NCBI GenBank assembly: GCA_017694955.1
Contig: JADIMC010000114.1
Span: 1-37,703, forward strand
DNA: 37,703 nt
Direction of reading: 5' to 3'
Source: Candidatus Limisoma faecipullorum
GTDB lineage: Bacteria > Bacteroidota > Bacteroidia > Bacteroidales > Muribaculaceae
The notes beneath the pieces were generated by a model that saw only the letters and a program-made list of their open reading frames with translations, was not told the DNA's origin and did not search any database. The position numbers and the translations under genes are program-made. Below, one piece after another: positions 8,701 through 20,587 of the stretch (position 1 is its first letter; each line of letters starts with the position of its first letter).

Positions 8701-11248
8701 CACTGTGACTGTTAATGCGGAACGCTATCATCCGGCGGAAGCTGAAGTTACGGTGGACGGCGGCGACGCTGTGAAGGATTTCCAACTCGAAGAACTGTCG
8801 TACTATAAGGTTTCCGGCAAGGTGGTTCTTGCTGACGGCAGCCCGCTTGCGGATGCTACGGTTACTGTTGTCGCGATTGATGAATTCACTGCGACTACCG
8901 GTGCCGACGGCGCGTTCGCTTTCGATGAAATCCCGGCATTGGGCGAGGCTTGCCCGCTGACGGTGGAGAAAGAATGGTTCGCTACCGCGGAAACCGAATT
9001 CACGTTGACCGACGGCGACCTCGACCTTGGCAATATCAGCGCGGAATATTTGAAATACCGTCCTGTAAATGTGTCGGCTGTGCCCACTGAGGATATGTCG
9101 TCGGTGGACGTAAGCTGGGCAGATGCTGATGCCGCTGTAGCCTTGCGTGTGGACGAAGGCACGTCCGCAACTTCTATGGGTATCGACAACGCTACCGACA
9201 AGACCGTTCTCGGTACGGTCTACCGTGAGCCGGTTGTACTTGACGGCATTTCGTGGTACCAGACCTCAGCCGGAGGCCCGCACTATTATGTCACGGCCTA
9301 TGTGTTCGCGCTCGATGGGGACGGCAATCCTACTGGCAATGTGCTTTATCAGCAGGATGTAAACGTTCCTGCCGATAATCAGTGGGTGGAAGTGGCTTTG
9401 GATGAAAAGATCTATGCTCCTGACGGATGCGTTGTGGCATTGGGCTACGAAGGCTATCTCGGCGTGGGAGCCGATTCCGGAAAGAGCTTCGAATATCCGT
9501 TCCTCAAGAACCGCCACGTGTTTGCTGCCACTTACACCAACGGGGATTTCGATTATATCGAAGACCATGGCATGGCCCAGAACCTGATGATACGCGCGAC
9601 CGGTAAGCGTCTTGCCGACAATGGCGGTGAGGAAAGCGAAGTGGAGGAAGGCTCCGTGATGCCGGATTTCTGTAAATACAATGTTTACAGGTTGTCGGAA
9701 ACCCAGATTTCCACTCCTGACGCATGGACTTTGGTGAAAGAAAATGCGGAGACAGCGGAGTTTACCGATACTCCGGCCGATTTGCCCGACGGTGTTTATG
9801 CATATGCTGTGCGTACCGTATATCCTGACGGCACGATGTCGGAGGCCTCGATGTCGCAGTTTGTGGGCTACCATATGTACACCAAGGTGACTGTCAATGT
9901 CAAGTCGAACAGCGAAGGCGAGGGCGCCAAGGGCGCGCTTGTCTCGATGACCGGCCGTAACCGCCAGCACTCCTACAGCGTGGCTGTCGGTGAAAGCGGG
10001 CAGGTCGTGCTTCCGGAGGTTGTCAAGGACAAATACGATATGGCAATCACATTGGAAGGATATGAGACTGTTAACGTAGAGATTGATTTCTCGACAGAGA
10101 ACATCTACACGACAGAAACCTATCTGCTGAAAGAAGTCATATCCGACCCGGTCAACCTTGCGGTAGAGAACTACGACAAGAATGCCAAGACGGCGTTGTT
10201 CACATGGAACACTTCGGCCGTGATATTCGACGACTTCGAGGACCACGAGGACTTTGCAATCAATTCTCCGGGCAAGGCCGGTTGGGAATATTGGGATCTT
10301 GACGGACAGCCCACTTGGGGATTCGATAACGCTTCGTTCGAAGGCAATGGCGACTATATGTCGTTTATGGTGTTCAATCCGTCGGCTGCCGAGACAACAA
10401 ATCCAGACATGCCGCTCACGAAATACCCGATGCTCGCGCCTCACAGCGGCAACAAATACCTTGCGAGCTTTGCGGCCTTGGTACAGAACGACGACTGGCT
10501 GATTTCGCCTGAACTGTCGTACGCCCACGATTTCCAGTTCAGTTTCTATGCAAGTTCTGCGGCGCAGGCTGAGGGAATGCCCGACTATTTCAGTGTGGGC
10601 TATTCTATGGTTGACGAGCCGGAGGAAGATGATTTTGTATGGATGGCGGAACGCCTTACTCCGTTCACTTATTGGATGGAGTATTCTTATACGATTCCTG
10701 CTGGAGCAAAACGCGTCGCGATACGTAACGTGTCGAATGCCGACGGCTGGATTCTGATGCTCGACGACATTTATATCGGAAGCCTTCCGCAGAAGCGCAT
10801 GATGAAGGCTCCGGCGGCAGAGGATGTGCAGCGTCCGGCAGTAAGCTACAATGTTTATCTTGACGGTAACCTTGTCGCTACGACCGACCAGATCAGCTAT
10901 CGTTTCGTAGGCCTTAAGGAAGGCGCGCATACGGCAAGTGTTGAGGCTGTGTATTATTCCGGTACATCAAAGCTGGAATCTGTACGTTTCGGAGAAGATG
11001 CTGGTATTGGCGGCATCTATGGCTCTCAAGTGAAAGTATATCCGAATCCGACTTCGGGCTTCCTGAAGGTGGAAGGAGATTACACTCATCTGACGCTTAT
11101 GAACGCCAACGGTGTGGCAGTCAAGGCTTATGAGGGATTGCAGGATAACATTGATTTGTCCGACCTTCCTGCCGGAATATATTTCTTGAACATTGAAAAC
11201 AAGAATACTGGAGCAAATGAAATGCAGAAAGTTTCAATAGTGAAATAA
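5747..11248 (+). CDS. Very large secreted multidomain protein with T9SS C-terminal sorting domain
   Basis: The 1833-residue protein starts with a Sec signal peptide (lysines, then FLALCLVFSFSMKAAG). Residues 30-285 repeat short beta units with YTID and YDG patterns, like a beta-propeller. FN3-like domains follow (about 290-490), then a choice-of-anchor-J/cleaved-adhesin-like lectin fold (about 490-650, with DDWLIS), a CARDB-like segment (655-760), two carboxypeptidase-regulatory-like domains (from about 938 and 1019), another FN3-like pair and a second cleaved-adhesin-like domain (1490-1680, again NDDWLIS). VKVYPNPTSGFLKV at 1762 begins a type A sorting domain that ends in KVSIVK. The protein is therefore expected on the cell surface or outside the cell through the Por system, with C-terminal cleavage. 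No protease or hydrolase motif was seen, so adhesion or binding is the likeliest role. It stands alone between its own promoter and a hairpin. Confidence 0.8.
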   Translation: MCKFKACLKAAFLALCLVFSFSMKAAGLPLKMNNGQELDAYGILLFDQGSQTNQIVSFKIPSVDSFNSLFSMGSLYATAGACVDGKYYFVSTAFGTTSSAPDKLYCFDLDTQATPEEVGSITGIENKVNAITYDYSTGTMFLVACNLGATGEQGFGALYTIDIKNAAVTKVADLDRYFFAMACTYDGQLYGVTKYGDFCKINKTDGAVEVIGATGYSPTGDSSLEFNHTDGTLYWAVNSMIPGYGDTNDILCTIDLATGKATEVGTLGSAGDASITGMYIPFNASATGTPDAVSDFVVTPDANGACKATLEWFNPSTVFNGGELASLKQVDIYRNDELIESLADEDAKTPGVYIEYVDEIEGETGLLVEYKVVPVNEVGNGVEAVAEVYVGKDVPAAPGSVSVVKNAPDDVTIAWTAPETGLNGGWIDRASLVYTVKRGEVTVADGISELTFNDKVTEISTYTYEVIASTANGEGGKVVAEPVVLGPANKMPYNCTFTTEELKAWQIVDADNDGRVWSAGYTGGMQYNNPTYPPSTTASDDWLISHSFYLEAGKNYKFAIDIKTSSSGAANLKMCLGKEGTVEAMTTTLLDLPDYRSEYLNYSYQWNTEETMFTVEETGYYNIGIYTYSAAKTGFLYVNNVSLEQIADNNLLLDAFTGPAYVVAGNSYTYTATVLNKGKNAASSYSVNLINAESGETLATAASAAALEAGASAELTLVWTPESEGNISVAAKVDYDADEIESDDTSDAIAVEVRPAGSAEYVELAPTGWNQYAIASLYYKYAVAQNVYTAEELGHDCGVIESYSFYVNSSSPSAVEAVPFKVYMANTSAAPTDRTWIPESEWTLVYDGTIDIPDGQSTVKVTLDKKFQLEKGKNLAVFTTHDLGDKYYSGVVFGTYSIADSYGTYYYTSSWTEFSYSSYGSSLFNQKAAIALDMQCSGAVISGTLTDADGNPVAGALVTLSGDNITTTSDENGEYAFYAVKDGSYTVTVNAERYHPAEAEVTVDGGDAVKDFQLEELSYYKVSGKVVLADGSPLADATVTVVAIDEFTATTGADGAFAFDEIPALGEACPLTVEKEWFATAETEFTLTDGDLDLGNISAEYLKYRPVNVSAVPTEDMSSVDVSWADADAAVALRVDEGTSATSMGIDNATDKTVLGTVYREPVVLDGISWYQTSAGGPHYYVTAYVFALDGDGNPTGNVLYQQDVNVPADNQWVEVALDEKIYAPDGCVVALGYEGYLGVGADSGKSFEYPFLKNRHVFAATYTNGDFDYIEDHGMAQNLMIRATGKRLADNGGEESEVEEGSVMPDFCKYNVYRLSETQISTPDAWTLVKENAETAEFTDTPADLPDGVYAYAVRTVYPDGTMSEASMSQFVGYHMYTKVTVNVKSNSEGEGAKGALVSMTGRNRQHSYSVAVGESGQVVLPEVVKDKYDMAITLEGYETVNVEIDFSTENIYTTETYLLKEVISDPVNLAVENYDKNAKTALFTWNTSAVIFDDFEDHEDFAINSPGKAGWEYWDLDGQPTWGFDNASFEGNGDYMSFMVFNPSAAETTNPDMPLTKYPMLAPHSGNKYLASFAALVQNDDWLISPELSYAHDFQFSFYASSAAQAEGMPDYFSVGYSMVDEPEEDDFVWMAERLTPFTYWMEYSYTIPAGAKRVAIRNVSNADGWILMLDDIYIGSLPQKRMMKAPAAEDVQRPAVSYNVYLDGNLVATTDQISYRFVGLKEGAHTASVEAVYYSGTSKLESVRFGEDAGIGGIYGSQVKVYPNPTSGFLKVEGDYTHLTLMNANGVAVKAYEGLQDNIDLSDLPAGIYFLNIENKNTGANEMQKVSIVK

Positions 11249-11276
11249 CAATCCTGCATTTTTTGTGAAAAACACG

Positions 11277-11309
11277 GGGGCGACTGCCGGCAATTACGGC
11301 AGCCGCCCC
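11277..11309 (+). terminator. GC-rich hairpin after the T9SS protein gene
   Basis: GGGGCG-A-CTGCCG (11277-11289) pairs with CGGCAG-C-CGCCCC (11297-11309), 12 bp with one mismatch, 28 bases after the stop codon. There is only a poor T tract behind it, so it may be a weak terminator or an mRNA 3' end stabiliser. Confidence 0.5.
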
Positions 11310-11353
11310 TATGCTTTGGAATGTGCTGTATGACAAATAACTATGCGGTATGA

Positions 11354-11395
11354 ACGTAGTAAAAACGTAGTGGGTATTTTATGTTATACAACATA
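11354..11395 (+). promoter_or_regulatory. Repeat-rich upstream region of the GH3 operon
   Basis: The direct repeats ACGTAGT at 11354-11360 and 11365-11371 are one helical turn apart (11 bases start to start). A palindrome TATGTT-ATAC-AACATA follows at 11380-11395. The arrangement looks like regulator binding sites for the operon starting at 11490. No exact TAnnTTTG element was found; TATATTTTG at 11415-11423 is the closest, with one extra base. Confidence 0.3.
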
Positions 11396-11489
11396 TAGTA
11401 GCGTTGGCGTATGCTATATTTTGAAAGTTCTGCCACTATTCTTTTGCTTTGTGAAAGATTTTTAGTCTGAATAAAACCTGTTCTATGTT

Positions 11490-13793
11490 ATGAAAATATT
11501 TAAGAAAATTATGATGCCGGCGGCTGTGGTGGTTGTGTCGGCTGTTTTTGCGCCGGAGATTTTTGCACAGCGCATAACGGCGGAAGAAGTGGAGAGCAAA
11601 AGTAAGGACGAGTTTATAGACGGATTGCTCGGACGGATGACTGTGGATGAAAAAATCGGACAGTTGAATCTGCCTTCTTATGGAAACGTGAAGCCGGATG
11701 CGAAGAAAAGCGACATTGCCGGAAGAATAACCCGTGGTGAAGTCGGGGGAATTTTCAATATATTCGGAGTTGACGATATCCGGGCGCTTCAGGAAGTGGC
11801 GGTTGAGGAAAGCCGTCTCGGCATTCCTATTATAATAGGTGCTGACATTTGTCAAGGATACAAGACCACATTTCCTGTGCCTTTGGCATTGTCGTGCAGC
11901 TGGAAGCCGGAGAACATAGAGGAGGTGGCAAGGATTTCCGCACGCGAGGTAAGCACCGATGGAGTTTGCTGGACATATAGCCCTATGGTTGACATATCGC
12001 GCGACGCGCGCTGGGGACGTGTGAAAGAAGGTGCCGGCGAGGACCCGTATCTCGGTTCGCTGATGGCTGCTGCATGGGTGCGTGGTTACCAGTCCGATGA
12101 TTTGAGTGCCGACACCACGATAATGGCTTGCGTGAAGCATTTTGCTCTTTATGGCGCATCGGAATCGGGACGTGACTATAATCCTGTGGATATGAGCCGT
12201 GTGACGGCAATGAATTATTATATGCAACCATATAAGGCTGCCGTGGATGCCGGAGTGGGAAGCGTGATGACTTCGTTCAATGAGTTTGAAAGTGTTCCTG
12301 CCACGGGCAACAGTTGGCTGCTGCGCGACATTTTGCGTGAGGAATGGGGATTTGAAGGATTTGTTGTGTCGGACTATACTGCAATAAAGGAAATGGTCAG
12401 CCACGGCGTAGGAAATCAGGATGAAGTGTCGCTGCAGGCGTTCAAGGCAGGTGTGGATATGGATATGATTGCCGATTTTTATGACGGTTCGTTGAAGCGG
12501 CTGCTTGATGAGGGCAAGATTTCTGAAAAAGAGCTTGATGCGGCTTGCCGGCGTATGCTTGTGGCAAAATACGATTTGGGGCTTTTCCACAATCCTTACC
12601 GCTATTGCAATCCGGAAAGGGGTGAAAAGGAATTGCGTTCAGCTGCCAATCTTGCGGCATCGAGGCGGATAGCGGCAGAGTCGTATGTGTTGCTGAAGAA
12701 TGATGGAGATTTGTTGCCATTGGACGGTGTTAAGAAAGTTGCAGTGGTCGGACCGCTTGCCGACAGTCGTGCCAATATGTGCGGTTCGTGGGCTAAGGAT
12801 GCTGTGACAGGCGAATATAACGGTTTGGTGGAGAATTTGCGCAAGGCATTGGGTGCCGGTGTTGAAGTCGTGTACGCCCGTGGTTGTAACTTGGTTGACG
12901 ATGAGAAGTATGAATATAATTTCACTAGCCGTGAGATCAATAAGCGTGGCGATGGAAAGGAATTGCTTGCCGAGGCATTGAAAGTGGTAAATGGCGCCGA
13001 TGTCATAATCGCAGCTATGGGCGAGGCTGAGGCTATGAGTGGAGAAGGTGCAAGCCGTGCCATTCTTGAAATGCCCGACTGCCAGAAAACTCTGATGGAT
13101 GCATTGGATGCCACTGGCATACCCGTTGCGATGGTCCTGTTCACCGGCAGACCGTTGGCCTTGGAACGTCAGGCTGCACAGGCAGATGCTGTGTTGAATG
13201 TGTGGATGGGCGGTTCGGAAGCCGGAGCCGCTATTGCCGATGTGCTGACAGGAAAGGTGAATCCGTCGGCTAAACTTACGATGTCGTTTCCTCGTGTAAC
13301 CGGACAATGCCCGATATATTATAATCATAAGAATACGGGACGCCCGATGGCGCCGGAAGCGTGGTACACCCGTTATGTGTCGAACTATATCGATGTGCCC
13401 AACGAACCGCTTTATCCTTTCGGATATGGCCTGAGCTATACTGAATATGAATATGGGCAAGTGAATCTTAGCTCGGATGAAATGACAGCTGACGGGACAA
13501 TCGAGGCTTCTGTTGTGGTTACGAATGCCGGTCAACGCGACGGAGAGGAAATCGTGCAGCTTTATTTGCGTGATATGGTGCGCAGCGTGACCCCTCCGGT
13601 GATGGAATTGAAAGATTACAAACGCATTGCACTGAAGGCGGGTGAGAGTAGAACTGTGACGTTCAATATTGATGTCAACGATTTGAAATTCTTTAATTCC
13701 GTACTCGACTATGTGGCAGAGCCGGGAGAATTTACAGTGATGATAGGAGGCAACAGCCTTGATGTGGAATCAGCAAAGTTCGTATTGAAATAA
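11490..13793 (+). CDS. Glycoside hydrolase family 3, BglX-like beta-glycosidase
   Basis: The 767-residue enzyme has an N-terminal signal (MKIFKKIMM, hydrophobic run, ending IFAQ) and should be periplasmic. The GH3 N-terminal TIM barrel starts at LLGRMTVDEKIGQLNL and carries KHFALYG. The nucleophile is predicted as Asp295 in GFVVSDYT. The second domain bears GEAEAMSGEGASR with Glu519 as likely acid/base, and an FN3-like domain closes the protein (EEIVQLYLRD). Length and order match BglX-type beta-glucosidases, but GH3 also holds beta-xylosidases and others. It is the first gene of a five-gene operon with gaps of 13, 6, -14 and 13 bases. Confidence 0.88.
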   Translation: MKIFKKIMMPAAVVVVSAVFAPEIFAQRITAEEVESKSKDEFIDGLLGRMTVDEKIGQLNLPSYGNVKPDAKKSDIAGRITRGEVGGIFNIFGVDDIRALQEVAVEESRLGIPIIIGADICQGYKTTFPVPLALSCSWKPENIEEVARISAREVSTDGVCWTYSPMVDISRDARWGRVKEGAGEDPYLGSLMAAAWVRGYQSDDLSADTTIMACVKHFALYGASESGRDYNPVDMSRVTAMNYYMQPYKAAVDAGVGSVMTSFNEFESVPATGNSWLLRDILREEWGFEGFVVSDYTAIKEMVSHGVGNQDEVSLQAFKAGVDMDMIADFYDGSLKRLLDEGKISEKELDAACRRMLVAKYDLGLFHNPYRYCNPERGEKELRSAANLAASRRIAAESYVLLKNDGDLLPLDGVKKVAVVGPLADSRANMCGSWAKDAVTGEYNGLVENLRKALGAGVEVVYARGCNLVDDEKYEYNFTSREINKRGDGKELLAEALKVVNGADVIIAAMGEAEAMSGEGASRAILEMPDCQKTLMDALDATGIPVAMVLFTGRPLALERQAAQADAVLNVWMGGSEAGAAIADVLTGKVNPSAKLTMSFPRVTGQCPIYYNHKNTGRPMAPEAWYTRYVSNYIDVPNEPLYPFGYGLSYTEYEYGQVNLSSDEMTADGTIEASVVVTNAGQRDGEEIVQLYLRDMVRSVTPPVMELKDYKRIALKAGESRTVTFNIDVNDLKFFNSVLDYVAEPGEFTVMIGGNSLDVESAKFVLK

Positions 13794-13806
13794 ACAATCT
13801 TAAAAT

Positions 13807-15540
13807 ATGAGAAAACAGACATTATTGGCAGGTATGGCTGCCGCTGCAATGTTCCTGACGCCGGCTTTTGCCCAGAATTTGCGGATGGACACTTATTGCA
13901 ATCCGCTCAATGTGGATTATACGTATATGATTTATAATGCTGAGAAAGATATTTCTTATCGTTCTGGCGCCGACCCTGCCGTGGTGGAATTCCGTGGCGA
14001 GTACTATATGTTCGTCACTCGTTCCAACGGCTATTGGCATTCCACGGATTTGCAGAATTGGGATTTCATCGAGCCCCAGAATTGGTATCCGCAGGGATGC
14101 AACGCTCCGGCTGCCCATAATTACCGCGATTCGGTGCTGTATGTATGCGGCGACCCGTCGGGAGCTATGAGTGTGATGTATTCTGATGATCCCAAATCCG
14201 GAAAATGGAAGGCTGAGCCAGGCATATTGTTCAATTTGCAGGACCCGGATTTGTTTATCGACGATGACGGCAGGGCATATATGTTCTGGGGGTCTTCCAA
14301 TGTATTTCCTATCCGTGGTATGGAACTTGACCCGCATCGTCGTTTCCATCCGAAAAGCGAGCGTAAGGAACTGTTCGGGCTTGACCTTGACAACCATGGC
14401 TGGGAGCGGTTTGGTGAGAACCATACAACCGATACCGATCTTGGCGGATTTATCGAAGGGCCGTGGCTGACAAAGCACGATGGAAAATATTATATGCAAT
14501 ATGCGGCTCCGGGAACGGAATTCAATGTATATGGCGACGGAGTGTATGTGGCTGATGACCCTATGGGGCCATACACTTATCAGAAACATAATCCGGTTTC
14601 GTACAAGCCGGGTGGGTTTATGAACGGTGCCGGACATGGAAGCACGGTGGTAGGCCCTGGTGGAATGTATTGGCATTTCACGTCGATGGCGTTGGCTATC
14701 AACGTTGGTTGGGAACGTCGCCTGTGCATGTTCCCTATGGGATTCGACAAGGACGGGATTATGTACTGCGACACGCGGTTCGGCGATTATCCCCGTTATG
14801 CTCCTTCCGTTGCCGGGAAGCGCGGGCAATTCCGTGGATGGATGCTTCTCTCTTACAAGAAACCTGTGACGGCATCCTCGCAGGTAGGAGAGTATGCCCC
14901 TTCTGGACTTACCGACGAGCGTACCAAGTCGTTTTGGCTTGCAGAAGCCAATGATGCCAACCAATGGGTTACGATTGATTTGGAAAAACCGGGTAAGGTG
15001 TGTGCAGTGCAAGTGAATTTCCACGATTACAATAGCAATATGTTCGGGCGTTACAAAGGTCTGTGTCACCGTTATCAGATTGAGGGTTCCGCTGATGGAA
15101 AGGAATGGCACGTCATAATCGACAAGAGCCGGAGCTTCAAGGATACACCTAATGACTATACGGAACTTGAGATTCCGGAAACGTTGAGGTATGTGCGTTA
15201 TAAGAACATTAAAGTTCCGACACCATCGCTTGCAATATCCGAGATACGTGTGTTTGGAGAAGGGACAGGCAAGGCTCCGCAGAAAGTGAAGGAATTGAAG
15301 CTGGAGCGTCAGACCGACCGGCGTGACATAGCTATCAGCTGGACTCCGGTGAAAGGTGCGCAAGGATATAACGTGATTTGGGGCATAGCGCCTGACAAAT
15401 TGTATAGCTCGTGGATGGTTTATGACAATAACGAGCTGTTTATGAAGTCGCTCACCGTAGGTCAGGATTATTATTTCTGTATCGAGGCGTTCAACGAGAA
15501 CGGGGTGTCGGAGCGCACCGCCGTACAGCACGTCGAATAA
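13807..15540 (+). CDS. Glycoside hydrolase family 43 with discoidin-like and FN3-like domains
   Basis: The 577-residue protein has a signal peptide ending near AFAQ. The five-bladed GH43 catalytic domain covers about residues 30-330. The expected carboxylates are visible: Asp56 in GADPAVV (base), the DPDLF aspartates near 146-148 (pKa modulator) and Glu217 in FIEGPW (acid). Residues 350-485 form an F5/8 type C (discoidin-like) module, with TASSQVGEYAPSGLTDERTK and a final LAISEIRVFG, likely for carbohydrate binding. A fibronectin-like domain (VKELKLERQ onward) ends the protein. GH43 acts mainly on arabinosides, xylosides or galactosides; the substrate cannot be fixed. It lies 13 bases after GH3. 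Confidence 0.87.
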   Translation: MRKQTLLAGMAAAAMFLTPAFAQNLRMDTYCNPLNVDYTYMIYNAEKDISYRSGADPAVVEFRGEYYMFVTRSNGYWHSTDLQNWDFIEPQNWYPQGCNAPAAHNYRDSVLYVCGDPSGAMSVMYSDDPKSGKWKAEPGILFNLQDPDLFIDDDGRAYMFWGSSNVFPIRGMELDPHRRFHPKSERKELFGLDLDNHGWERFGENHTTDTDLGGFIEGPWLTKHDGKYYMQYAAPGTEFNVYGDGVYVADDPMGPYTYQKHNPVSYKPGGFMNGAGHGSTVVGPGGMYWHFTSMALAINVGWERRLCMFPMGFDKDGIMYCDTRFGDYPRYAPSVAGKRGQFRGWMLLSYKKPVTASSQVGEYAPSGLTDERTKSFWLAEANDANQWVTIDLEKPGKVCAVQVNFHDYNSNMFGRYKGLCHRYQIEGSADGKEWHVIIDKSRSFKDTPNDYTELEIPETLRYVRYKNIKVPTPSLAISEIRVFGEGTGKAPQKVKELKLERQTDRRDIAISWTPVKGAQGYNVIWGIAPDKLYSSWMVYDNNELFMKSLTVGQDYYFCIEAFNENGVSERTAVQHVE

Positions 15541-15546
15541 CAGGTT

Positions 15547-16759
15547 ATGAATAATCCGTTCGCTCGTCCGTTATATATGATGGCGAAACCGGTTGGTGCG
15601 GTATGCAATTTGTCGTGCCATTACTGCTATTATCTTGAAAAATCAGGATTATATGGCGAGCGGATGAGCGGATTTATGAGCCGTTCCACTTTGGATCGGT
15701 TTGTCAAGAGCTACATCGAAGCGCAGACTTCTGATTATGTATGTTTCACTTGGCATGGGGGTGAACCGTCGTTGATGCCGTTGGATTTTTATAAGGAAGT
15801 TATAAGATTGCAGAGAGAGTATGCCGGAGGAAAGCATATTGATAATTGTTTTCAGACGAATGGCACTCTTCTTGATGCTGGTTGGTGTCGGTTTTTCAAG
15901 GAAAACAATTGGCTTGTCGGAGTATCGATTGACGGTCCGCAAGAATTGCACGACACCTATCGTCGCTATAAGTCAGGAGGACCGACTTTTTCTAAGGTGA
16001 TGGATGGCATTTCTTTGCTTGAGAAATATGAAGTGGAATGGAATGCTATGGCTGTAGTCAATAATTTGACAGCGGAAATGCCAATTGAATTTTATCATTT
16101 CTTTAAAGGAATCGGATGTCGGTATCTGCAGTTCACGCCAGTGGTTGAACGTGTGGAATCTGTCAAAGGGAATCGTCTTGCTGTCCCGAACAATAAGAAT
16201 GCTCGTTTGACAAGTTGGTCGGTATCACCGGAGCGATGGGGCTACTTTCTTTGTTCTTTATTTGACGATTGGGTACGGTATGATGTAGGCGAGTATTTTG
16301 TGCAACTTTTTGATTCCGTACTTGCCAATTGGGCAGGTCTTGAGCCTGGATTATGTTCAATGTCGCGAACGTGTGGACATGCTGGAGTTATAGAGGCAAA
16401 TGGTGATGTATATTCCTGTGACCATTTTGTGTTTCCGGAATACCGGATAGGCAATATGCTTGAAAATACGGTAACTGAAATGATGTATGGCGACCGGCAG
16501 ACGGCTTTTGGCAGAGCAAAGCAAGATTCGCTTACGGGGCAATGCCGCAGATGTAGATTCCTTTTTGCTTGTAATGGGGAGTGTCCGAAAAACCGTTTTG
16601 CCCTATCTGTTGATGGCGAATATGGATTGAATTATCTTTGTCGTGGGTATTATGAGTTTTTCAAACACGTTGCGCCTTATATGGAGTTTATGAAGACGGA
16701 AATTCTGAGCGGTCGTGAAGCGACAAATATTATGAATCATATTGATGAATTAAAAATAA

Positions 16760-16773
<14 letters not shown>
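15547..16773 (+). CDS. Anaerobic sulfatase-maturating radical SAM enzyme (anSME)
   Basis: The 408-residue cytoplasmic enzyme has the radical SAM motif C20-x3-C24-x2-C27 (CNLSCHYCYY). Its C-terminal SPASM cysteines lie in CSMSRTCGHAG, GDVYSCDHF and CRRCRFLFACNGECPKNRF, which would bind two auxiliary [4Fe-4S] clusters. Together they mark an anSME, which oxidises a Cys or Ser of a sulfatase to formylglycine without oxygen. TWHGGEPSLMP and QTNGTLLD are also typical. The sulfatase gene directly behind it, overlapping by 14 bases, has a Ser-type site, so it is the obvious substrate; in Bacteroides one such enzyme serves many sulfatases. It implies an anaerobic lifestyle. Confidence 0.93.
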
Positions 16774-20447
<3,674 letters not shown>

Positions 20448-20474
20448 CGGTGATTGATTAGCAATGGTTGCCGG

Positions 20475-20513
20475 TTGTACGGGAAAGTGAATATTTCCCG
20501 TACAAACTTTTTT
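20475..20513 (+). terminator. Strong intrinsic terminator of the glycan operon
   Basis: A perfect 12-bp stem, TTGTACGGGAAA (20475-20486) / TTTCCCGTACAA (20494-20505), with a 7-base loop is followed by AC and six T. It lies 28 bases after the GH97 stop. The last T residues also form the -33 box of the RNase R promoter. Confidence 0.9.
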
Positions 20514-20540
20514 GTGTTCGGAAATAAGTGCGTATATTTG
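20511..20540 (+). promoter_or_regulatory. Promoter of the RNase R gene
   Basis: TTTG at 20511-20514 and TATATTTG at 20533-20540 are 18 bases apart, close to the usual 19-21. Transcription would start near 20547, about 40 bases before the ATG at 20588. This places the longer in-frame extension starting at 20528 upstream of the transcript. Confidence 0.6.
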
Positions 20541-20587
20541 TAAAAGAGATGCGGATGTGCCGGATTTCTTGTAAAAACACGACCGAT

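Noticed and set aside
9266..10930. 554-codon minus-strand frame inside the T9SS protein gene
   Set aside because: It lies fully opposite a well-supported coding frame with signal peptide and sorting domain. Its translation is rich in Arg, His and Ile without domain pattern.
13822..15531. 569-codon minus-strand frame opposite the GH43 gene
   Set aside because: The sense strand has clear GH43 catalytic motifs and operon spacing, so the antisense frame is a shadow.
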